Below, in pieces: positions 1 through 5,195 of a DNA stretch of 6,055 bases. Numbering within the stretch: the first letter of the stretch is position 1; each line of letters begins with the position of its first letter. The notes under the pieces were generated by a model. It saw nothing but the letters and a program-made list of their open reading frames with translations. It had not been told where the DNA came from and ran no database searches. The stretch is from assembly GCA_002711465.1 (NCBI GenBank), contig PARL01000018.1, positions 18,052-24,106 on the forward strand, written 5' to 3'. The position numbers were made by a program, and so were the translations under genes. This stretch comes from Fidelibacterota bacterium. Lineage in GTDB: Bacteria; Fidelibacterota; Marinisomatia; SCGC-AAA003-L08; D37C17.

Positions 1-34
1 ATGCATATTCAACATTTAAAATACTTTCTGGCAT
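1..34 (-). CDS. Start of an unidentified gene, cut by the left edge
   Basis: An ATG on the minus strand at 34-32 opens a reading frame with no stop up to the window edge. It encodes MPESILNVEYA. It begins 5 bp after the lpdA stop codon, as expected for the next gene of the same operon. There is no good ribosome-binding sequence directly upstream: the nearest purine-rich stretch (GGAGAAG) lies inside the lpdA end, about 20 bases away, so translation would depend on coupling to lpdA. Eleven residues are too few to assign a family. Genes after lpdA often concern lipoate or 2-oxoacid dehydrogenases, but nothing here shows that. It could also be a chance ATG in front of a short frame. Confidence 0.4.
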   Translation of the reverse strand, partial: MPESILNVEYA

Positions 35-39
35 AATAT

Positions 40-1413
40 TTAAATATGTATCGCTTCTCCAAGAGCGTCTGCAGTAGCTTCCATTATTGCTTCAGATAAT
101 GTAGGATGCGGATGAATAGATTTTAGCACTTCATCATAGGTTGTTTCTAAATCTCTTGCTAATGAAATTTCTGATATTAAATCTGTGGCATTTGCACCAA
201 TTATATGACAACCTAATAGCTCACCGTATTTATCATCATAAATGATTTTTACAAATCCATCAGTTTGACCTATAGCAACTGCTTTGCCTAGAGCTCTAAT
301 AGGAAACTTTCCAACTTTTATTTCATAACCTTTTTCTCTAGCCTGTTGTTCTGTTAAACCAACAGAAGCAACTTCAGGATGACAATAAGTACATCCTGGG
401 ATATTATCATATTTCATTGGATTAGGATTTTTACCAAACATAAATTCTACTGCTGTAATTGCTTCTGCTGATGCTACATGTGCAAGCCAAGGTGCCCCAG
501 CCACATCTCCAATTGCATAAATATTATCTATATTAGTTTGCATAAATTCATTAGTTTTAATCCAGCCCTTATCAGTTTCTATATTATTCTTATTTAAACC
601 AATACCTACTGAATTAGGCTTCACACCAACTGCAACTAAAACTTTATCACACTTAATGTTTGAATCTTGTAATTTTATAGTAATTGAACTTTTAGACTTT
701 GAAATATTTTGAACTTTTGAATTGGTTAAAATATCCATTTTTTTTGATTTAAAAATTTTTTCTAATTCTTTAGAAACATCAATATCTTCATTTGGTAAAA
801 TATTAGGTTGAGCTTCAATAATTGTAACTTTACTTCCAAATGTATTGAAAAAATAAGCAAACTCTACTCCAATTGCACCTGCTCCAATAATAACAATGTG
901 TTTTGGTGCATTGTCTAAAACCAATGCATCTTTGTATGTTATAATATTTTTTCCATCTGGTTCCATACCAGAAAAATAGTTTGCAGAGGCGCCAGTAGAT
1001 ATAATAATATGTTGGGAACTTACCTTATCTAATTTTTCCCCTTTAATCTCTACAGTATTTTTATCAATTATTTTTGCAAAACCATTTAATACTTCAATTT
1101 TGTTCTTTTTCATTAAATACTGGATACCCTTGCCCATACGATTTGCGATATCTCTAGATCTCTTAATCACTTTATTCCAATTAACATTATAATCTTTAAT
1201 ATCAATTCCATATTTGCTGCTATTTTGAATTAATTCTAATACTTCTGCATTCTTTAATAAAGACTTTGTAGGAATACATCCCCAATTAAGGCAAATACCA
1301 CCTAAATGTGTAGACTCAACAAGAGCAACTTTTTTATTAAGTTGGGCTGCTCTAATTGCAGCAACATAACCGCCAGGTCCACCGCCAATGACTATTAAAT
1401 CAAATTTTTTCAT
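40..1413 (-). CDS. lpdA: Dihydrolipoyl dehydrogenase (E3)
   Basis: This cytoplasmic FAD enzyme reoxidises the dihydrolipoyl groups of pyruvate/2-oxoglutarate dehydrogenase complexes and glycine-cleavage H protein, passing electrons to NAD+. At 457 aa it has the usual family length. Visible in order: the N-terminal FAD-binding GGGPGG (residues 10-15); the redox-active disulfide CLNWGC (C41, C46) followed by IPTKSL; the NAD-binding GAGAIG (177-182) with acidic E200 at the end of the next strand, which favours NAD over NADP; the second FAD motif ending AIGD (D303); and the C-terminal dimer interface with HPHPTLSE, where H436 and E441 form the catalytic His-Glu pair. No key residue is missing. 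The start is supported by AGGA (plus 1420-1423) six bases upstream. It lies 14 bp after the queD-like gene, so the two are probably cotranscribed. No E1 or E2 gene is in the window, so the complex it serves cannot be told. Confidence 0.97.
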   Translation of the reverse strand: MKKFDLIVIGGGPGGYVAAIRAAQLNKKVALVESTHLGGICLNWGCIPTKSLLKNAEVLELIQNSSKYGIDIKDYNVNWNKVIKRSRDIANRMGKGIQYLMKKNKIEVLNGFAKIIDKNTVEIKGEKLDKVSSQHIIISTGASANYFSGMEPDGKNIITYKDALVLDNAPKHIVIIGAGAIGVEFAYFFNTFGSKVTIIEAQPNILPNEDIDVSKELEKIFKSKKMDILTNSKVQNISKSKSSITIKLQDSNIKCDKVLVAVGVKPNSVGIGLNKNNIETDKGWIKTNEFMQTNIDNIYAIGDVAGAPWLAHVASAEAITAVEFMFGKNPNPMKYDNIPGCTYCHPEVASVGLTEQQAREKGYEIKVGKFPIRALGKAVAIGQTDGFVKIIYDDKYGELLGCHIIGANATDLISEISLARDLETTYDEVLKSIHPHPTLSEAIMEATADALGEAIHI

Positions 1414-1419
1414 AAAATT

Positions 1420-1423
1420 TCCT
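1420..1423 (-). promoter_or_regulatory. Ribosome-binding site of lpdA
   Basis: AGGA on the minus strand, six bases before the lpdA ATG and inside the 14-bp gap after the queD-like stop codon. It is one of only two recognisable Shine-Dalgarno sequences in the window and supports the chosen lpdA start. Confidence 0.6.
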
Positions 1424-1427
1424 ATCT

Positions 1428-1835
1428 TTACTTTGGGCCATAATATTCAGAATATATGGTAGGTGTTTCTCTAAGTTTGACACAATGAAGTGTGGCTCCT
1501 GATGGTATTCTTTCAAATAATTCATTCCAAATATATAAGACCATATTTTCAGTTGAAGGTTGTTTATCTTTAAACCAAGAAATATCTTTTTCTATTTGAG
1601 AATGATCAAATACGTCAATGATATGTTCATTTACAACATCATTGAGCTTCTTAATATCAATTATAAATCCGGACTTTTCATTAATAGTGCCTTTAACTGT
1701 AATTGATAACCAATAATTGTGACCATGAATTTTTACATCTTCACCAAATACTTCATCATTTTTTTCTACTGTCCAATCTTTATTCCAATATCTATGAGCA
1801 GCACAAAATTTATATTGTTTCGTTAAATTTACCAT
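1428..1835 (-). CDS. QueD/6-pyruvoyl-tetrahydropterin synthase family protein lacking the canonical cysteine
   Basis: The family (COG0720) acts on dihydroneopterin triphosphate. QueD makes 6-carboxytetrahydropterin for queuosine, PTPS makes 6-pyruvoyl-tetrahydropterin, and PTPS-III makes the folate precursor 6-hydroxymethyl-dihydropterin. The 135-aa length is normal. Seen: the three zinc ligands H14 (in CAAH) and H37/H39 (in HGHN); SGFIIDIKKL (55-64); the D77-H78 pair of the catalytic relay; PSTENM (93-98); and E123 in LRETPT, the pterin-anchoring Glu. The catalytic Cys normally placed before HGH is absent: the stretch reads FGEDVKIHGH, with D33 where a C-x3-HGH cysteine would be and no cysteine in a C-x5-HGH position. 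The only cysteines are C11, three residues before zinc ligand H14, and C118. Family membership is near certain but the reaction is not, so I give no symbol. It has only a weak ribosome-binding sequence and is followed by lpdA after 14 bp. No other queuosine or folate gene is visible. Confidence 0.9.
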   Translation of the reverse strand: MVNLTKQYKFCAAHRYWNKDWTVEKNDEVFGEDVKIHGHNYWLSITVKGTINEKSGFIIDIKKLNDVVNEHIIDVFDHSQIEKDISWFKDKQPSTENMVLYIWNELFERIPSGATLHCVKLRETPTIYSEYYGPK

Positions 1836-1949
1836 TTTCTGTTATATCCATTCTATCTATTTAGTTGTATTATGCAATTAAAAATGTATCTATAATTTAC
1901 GACTTTTTTACAATACAATAATAATAATTTTCAAATATTATTTATTTAT
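1836..1949 (-). promoter_or_regulatory. Intergenic spacer, probable promoter region of the queD-like/lpdA operon
   Basis: This is the larger of the two gaps in the window (114 bp), lying between the end of the four-gene cassette and the queD-like gene, so a promoter for queD-lpdA is expected here. One candidate on the minus strand is TTGTAT (plus about 1914-1919) followed after 17 bases by TTATAG. The sequence is so AT-rich that several other pairs score alike. I see no GC-rich hairpin followed by a T-run, so a factor-independent terminator for the cassette is not evident and read-through is possible. The part next to the upstream gene is made of short TTTA and ATA repeats. Confidence 0.3.
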
Positions 1950-2300
1950 TTATTTTAATAGGAATTGTTTTTTAATTGTAGAAAAATTTATTAAAAATGA
2001 TTGCTTTGACATTACTAAATCATATCCATAATTAGTAAGTTTTTTTTGTATTGAAGAATTTACATCTTTCATTATAATACAGAAGGTTACTTTGGAAAGT
2101 TTTTTTGATATACTACGAATATTATCTATGTTTTTAAATGAATCATCATAATCAATAACAACTAATGAATCTGAAATTTGTTTAACTGCAAGTTCATTCA
2201 AACTATCGCAAAACAATATATCATCATTGTTATCATTGCATATTTTTGATATTTTTGCTGAGAAATTATAATCTAATTTTGATATAACAACAATATTCAT
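1950..2300 (-). CDS. Small degenerate receiver-like protein, unknown function
   Basis: A 116-aa soluble protein whose predicted pattern alternates five strands and helices like a CheY receiver: strand 1 about NIVVIS (2-7), strand 2 DILFCD (27-32), strand 3 SLVVID (45-50), strand 4 VTFCIIM (71-77), strand 5 YDLVMSK (93-99). D50 sits at the phospho-acceptor position after strand 3, and K99 at the conserved lysine after strand 5. The acidic pair that should follow strand 1 is missing (SKLD follows), and the Thr/Ser after strand 4 is replaced by K78. This suggests a receiver fold that no longer handles Mg2+-dependent phosphorylation normally. No output domain is attached. Its ATG overlaps the TGA of the DUF309 gene by four bases (ATGA), and no Shine-Dalgarno is seen, so translation is probably coupled. 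The fold assignment is inference from pattern. The protein could instead be an unrelated alpha/beta family. Confidence 0.8.
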   Translation of the reverse strand: MNIVVISKLDYNFSAKISKICNDNNDDILFCDSLNELAVKQISDSLVVIDYDDSFKNIDNIRSISKKLSKVTFCIIMKDVNSSIQKKLTNYGYDLVMSKQSFLINFSTIKKQFLLK

Positions 2301-2671
2301 TTATCTATTTTTATTTTAGGAACCATGTTCCAATCAAAATCATTAATATTTTTTATTGATATTACTTTTTGCAAGGCAATCTCAGCTGTATTAATGATTT
2401 CTTGAACATTAATGTTTCTGTTATTTTTTATTTTAAACTTTTCTAGTTTAGGTAAACTTTTATTAAATAAGTTTTTAGAGCCTTTCAAATTAATATTTGT
2501 AATATGAAAATAAGCAACTGATAATTGAATTAGGCCTTGAATTAGTAATGCGTCGTCTAAATTAAATTCAGTCCATAATTCTTCCCAAGATTCATGCGCT
2601 TCATAAAATTTTTTATCATTAAATAAATTAATTCCGTCTATGAAAAGTTTACTTTTTAGATTATCATCCAT
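2297..2671 (-). CDS. DUF309 family protein
   Basis: A 124-aa, all-helical, soluble protein matching the DUF309 family (Pfam PF03745), whose function is not established. The hallmark is seen early: FIDGINLFN (10-18), then FYEAHESWEELW (22-33) with A25-H26-E27 and W33, followed by LIQGLIQLSVAYFH (43-56), where Q45-G46-L47-I48-Q49 and H56 are typical. H26, E27 and H56 are polar residues that could line a metal or ligand site, by inference. The remaining C-terminal third is Lys/Asn/Ile-rich and not diagnostic. Its ATG overlaps the end of the hydrolase gene by eight bases and its stop overlaps the next start by four, so it sits in the middle of a translationally coupled operon. Only a weak purine stretch (TGAG) precedes the start. 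The family assignment is firm; any function is not. Confidence 0.9.
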   Translation of the reverse strand: MDDNLKSKLFIDGINLFNDKKFYEAHESWEELWTEFNLDDALLIQGLIQLSVAYFHITNINLKGSKNLFNKSLPKLEKFKIKNNRNINVQEIINTAEIALQKVISIKNINDFDWNMVPKIKIDK

Positions 2672-3521
2672 TAACTAAACACTCATCAATAACTTCAAAA
2701 TATTTTTCGCTTTTTTTTATTTTTACTGCTATTGTTTTAGGATCATGATAGAAAAAAAGTATCCATTTTTTATCAGCAGCTTCATTTAAAAATTTAGTTT
2801 TTTCTTCAAGTGTTTGCATTGCATTTAAATCATATCCCATTATCCAAGGTAGTTGTAAATGAGATTTTAATGGCACTAAATCTGAACAAAAAATTAATGA
2901 TTCGTTTTCAACTGTTATCTTAATTAATTGCTGTCCAGGGGTATGTCCGTAACAAGCCATTCCAGAAATTCCATCTAAAATTTTTTCATTATCTTTTACT
3001 AAAACTAATTGATCAAATTTTTCTAAAGGAATGAAATTTTCGACAAGGTAACTGGCTCTATCTTTAGGATTAGGATTTAATGCTGCAGTCCAATTTTTTT
3101 CTGGGATTATATATTTTGCATTTGGAAATGTGGGTTTTAATTTATCATTTATCTTTACAGTGGCTCCACCAGCATGATCAAAATGTAAATGCGTTAATAT
3201 AACATGAGTTATATCTTCCAAATCATAACCAAATGATTTTAATTTATCTTTTAAAGGAAAACTTGATTGTTCAATACAAAAAATCTGTTCAAATTTTTTA
3301 GTATTTTTATTTCCTATGCCTGTTTCAATTAAAATTTTATCTTTTCCATTATCTAATAACAAACAACGCATTGATAAATTAATTCTATTATAATCATCGC
3401 TGGGATTAGTTTTATTCCACATGACTTTTGGCACGGAGCCCATCATACCACCTCCATCAAGCTTAAATTTACCTGATTCAATAATATTAATTTTCCATTT
3501 CTTTTTAATTAAATCAAACAT
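2664..3521 (-). CDS. MBL-fold metallo-hydrolase, YtnP/AHL-lactonase-like
   Basis: A 285-aa cytoplasmic hydrolase (no signal peptide) with a complete dinuclear metal site: HLHFDH (H111, H113, D115, H116), H193 in GHTPGQ, D214 in FCSDLVP and H259 in FYHDP. The N-terminal region GGGMMGSVPK (23-32), then a Trp-rich loop and NRINLSMRCLLL (45-56) with LIETGIG (64-70), resembles Bacillus YtnP and other lactonases active on acyl-homoserine lactones. The family also holds other lactonases and esterases, so the substrate is unproven. I start it at the second Met (MFDLIKKKW): that ATG has GGAG seven bases upstream, and this start gives an eight-base overlap with the upstream gene. The first in-frame ATG at 3545 would add eight residues, has no such site, and would enlarge the overlap to 32 bases. 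The gene's 3' end overlaps DUF309 by eight bases. It is the only clear enzyme in this four-gene cassette. Confidence 0.93.
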   Translation of the reverse strand: MFDLIKKKWKINIIESGKFKLDGGGMMGSVPKVMWNKTNPSDDYNRINLSMRCLLLDNGKDKILIETGIGNKNTKKFEQIFCIEQSSFPLKDKLKSFGYDLEDITHVILTHLHFDHAGGATVKINDKLKPTFPNAKYIIPEKNWTAALNPNPKDRASYLVENFIPLEKFDQLVLVKDNEKILDGISGMACYGHTPGQQLIKITVENESLIFCSDLVPLKSHLQLPWIMGYDLNAMQTLEEKTKFLNEAADKKWILFFYHDPKTIAVKIKKSEKYFEVIDECLVNG

Positions 3522-4422
3522 ATAGGCTCTCCATTTTATTTTCAAGATGGTAAATGATTAGTTTATGATTTTTTTTATCATTAAATCTAAATAGAGTTCT
3601 AATTGAATCCAAAAAAAGAATGATATCAACATTTAATTTACATTCCATTTGATTAATTAAATCTAAAATATATGGCCTACCTTTTGTAATTAATTTAGGA
3701 TACTTAGGTTCGTATTTTTTTTCTAAGTAATCATTATTTTTTAAATCTTTAAACTTATGAACTAATAATGATTCTATAAGTTTTTGAATGTTTTCTGATC
3801 TAATTAAATCAGTTTTATAAGCCTCATTAAGGTGAGCATACAAATTTAAAGAATCAATTGATAAATCTAATTTTAAAAAAACATTAATATTTGTTGTACT
3901 ATTGTTTTGATTGATATCTCTAAACTTATCATTTAATAATATATCAATTGCCAATTCCTTAAATTTGTCAATATTCTTATCTTTTAAAAATAGAACTGAC
4001 TTATATAGAGACCAAATAATCAAAAAGGACTTTCCAGATTGTTTAAGAGAAATTTCAATCAAATATTCTAAAATATGAATTTCACTTGAAACAAGTTTTA
4101 TGTGATTAAATATATCTATTGCAGACTGTCTATTATTACTTTTTAAAGCATTTTCTAAATCTTGAAGACTAACAACAGGGTTAACTTTTTGAATAGTTTG
4201 TGATTTGGAAAAATACTTATCAATTGCTTGTTTGTCAAAGTATGATTTACTAAAATCAAGTAATTTTCTATTTGGATTATCTAAATTTAAACCAATTAAA
4301 GCTTTGATTGCCTGAATAAAATGTATTGGATGTATTTGCGAATCAGTATATTTAAATGTGAAAGATAAATTAATATTATTTTCTATAATTTTTGCTGCTT
4401 CTATATTGTTGATATTTGACAT
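3514..4422 (-). CDS. Unrecognised 302-residue alpha-helical protein
   Basis: I do not recognise this protein. It is soluble, with no signal peptide or convincing membrane span, rich in Lys, Asn, Ile and Leu, and appears almost entirely helical. Notable points are an HPIH motif (31-34) in the segment HPIHFIQAIKALIGL, further histidines at 107, 116 and 197, a segment VSLQDLENAL (84-93) opening a helical-repeat-like run to about 160, and an Asn/Thr-rich linker near 171-180. The two cores around this linker suggest two helical domains, by inference. Cysteine is nearly absent (one, C261). It is the first gene of the minus-strand cassette, has no Shine-Dalgarno (the ATG follows an A/T run), and its TGA overlaps the hydrolase start by eight bases. 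Length, uninterrupted frame and coupling make it a real gene. The position suggests it works with the lactonase-like enzyme, but no role can be read from the sequence. Confidence 0.85.
   Translation of the reverse strand: MSNINNIEAAKIIENNINLSFTFKYTDSQIHPIHFIQAIKALIGLNLDNPNRKLLDFSKSYFDKQAIDKYFSKSQTIQKVNPVVSLQDLENALKSNNRQSAIDIFNHIKLVSSEIHILEYLIEISLKQSGKSFLIIWSLYKSVLFLKDKNIDKFKELAIDILLNDKFRDINQNNSTTNINVFLKLDLSIDSLNLYAHLNEAYKTDLIRSENIQKLIESLLVHKFKDLKNNDYLEKKYEPKYPKLITKGRPYILDLINQMECKLNVDIILFLDSIRTLFRFNDKKNHKLIIYHLENKMESLYV
3529..3532 (-). promoter_or_regulatory. Ribosome-binding site deciding the hydrolase start
   Basis: GGAG (within TGGAGAG) on the minus strand, seven bases before the ATG at 3521-3519 and lying inside the 3' end of the upstream gene. 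It is the best Shine-Dalgarno sequence in the window and argues for the shorter, 285-residue hydrolase over the version starting at 3545. Confidence 0.7.
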
Positions 4423-4502
4423 TTTATTTTTTATTAATTTGATTTTAAACTAATATACGTATGAAAATTTAACTGTTTATTACAAAGTTAAAAATATATA
4501 TA
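4423..4502. promoter_or_regulatory. Divergent promoter region with a central palindrome
   Basis: This 80-bp gap separates the minus-strand cassette from the plus-strand membrane pair, so it should carry promoters for both. It contains the perfect 8-bp palindrome ATACGTAT (4455-4462), one of the few CG-containing spots here. Outer arms TTAAA (4445-4449) and TTTAA (4468-4472) are symmetric about the same centre. That layout fits an operator for a dimeric regulator or a chance dyad in AT-rich DNA. TATATT on the minus strand (4457-4452) and TAATAT on the plus strand (4451-4456) are possible -10 boxes, but no convincing -35 partner is seen for either. Neither flanking gene has a Shine-Dalgarno, and short-leader transcripts are possible. 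Confidence 0.35.
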
Positions 4503-5195
4503 ATGATTCAGACAAGTATTTATGCATTAATTGGAATTTTAATAAGTCAAAAATTAAAAAATAGACTTTACTTTTCTACATCATTTATATTGGGCTTAAT
4601 GATTCCTGATTTAGATGTGGTTTTAGATTTTATTTTAAGTTTGTTCTTTAATTTTAACTTTACTTACGAATCCTACATTAATAATACATTATTTCATAGT
4701 CTGTTATTAATACCTTTTATATCTCTCGGAATTTTAATATATCAAGAAATTAAAAATAAAAAACAATATAATGTGGTTATTGGTATAACTCTTGGATTTT
4801 TATTTCATATTATTTTTGATATAATAAGTTTTCAACCAGTTGCAATTTTTTTTCCTTTACCACTTGAATCAAATTTGAATCTCAATCATTTTATTAGTTT
4901 TAAAGTACCAATATATTTTAAAAATATTTCTAATTTACTAACAATCATAATTTTTAGACTTTGTACATGGAAAGTTATTAATTTAATTTTAAATCAATCA
5001 AAAAAATATAATAGATTAGTTAAGAAGTTAACTGTATGGATGAAAGTACAATTATATCTTTTCCTTATATTCATATTATTGATATATTTTGATAGAAGTG
5101 AAATGATAAATTCAATCTTCTTTGGCGTATCATATATTTTATCTTATGCTATGATCATTTATATGACCTTAAAAACAAAAAAGTTAATTAATTAA
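4503..5195 (+). CDS. YdjM/DUF457-type membrane-bound predicted metal-dependent hydrolase
   Basis: A 230-aa polytopic inner-membrane protein with about five to six hydrophobic segments (roughly 24-48, 63-80, 92-110, 143-160, 181-197, 202-222). The family signature (YdjM/DUF457, PF04307) is seen as IPDLD (34-38), LFHS (63-66), HIIFD (102-106) and the later FFPLP (116-120). D36, D38, H65, H102 and D106 are the expected metal ligands or catalytic residues. The His that many relatives carry near the N terminus is absent: the protein begins MIQTSIYALIG. The substrate is unknown; members are called membrane-bound metal-dependent hydrolases on motif grounds, and some have been linked to membrane or SOS functions. 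There is no Shine-Dalgarno before the ATG. The gene's TAA overlaps the start of the MscS-type gene by one base, so the two are probably co-translated. Confidence 0.85.
   Translation: MIQTSIYALIGILISQKLKNRLYFSTSFILGLMIPDLDVVLDFILSLFFNFNFTYESYINNTLFHSLLLIPFISLGILIYQEIKNKKQYNVVIGITLGFLFHIIFDIISFQPVAIFFPLPLESNLNLNHFISFKVPIYFKNISNLLTIIIFRLCTWKVINLILNQSKKYNRLVKKLTVWMKVQLYLFLIFILLIYFDRSEMINSIFFGVSYILSYAMIIYMTLKTKKLIN

Noticed and set aside
1810..1851. Small upstream frame on the minus strand (MDITENGKFNETI) overlapping the start of the queD-like gene
   Set aside because: It has no ribosome-binding sequence, overlaps out of frame with a well-supported gene, and is short enough to be chance; a leader-peptide role cannot be supported.
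1917..1957. AT-only inverted repeat (AATAAT...ATTATT) and short TTTA/ATA repeats after the receiver-like gene, considered as a terminator
   Set aside because: The stem has about six A-T pairs and no GC core, and such matches are expected by chance in this composition; there is no clear T-run placed after a hairpin.
1950..2300. Calling the 116-aa protein a functional response regulator
   Set aside because: The acidic pair after strand 1 and the Thr/Ser after strand 4 are missing, and there is no output domain or adjacent kinase.
2664..3521. Reading the MBL-fold protein as a beta-lactamase or antibiotic resistance gene
   Set aside because: The N-terminal segment and metal-site context resemble YtnP-like lactonases, there is no signal peptide, and the MBL fold alone says nothing about beta-lactam hydrolysis.
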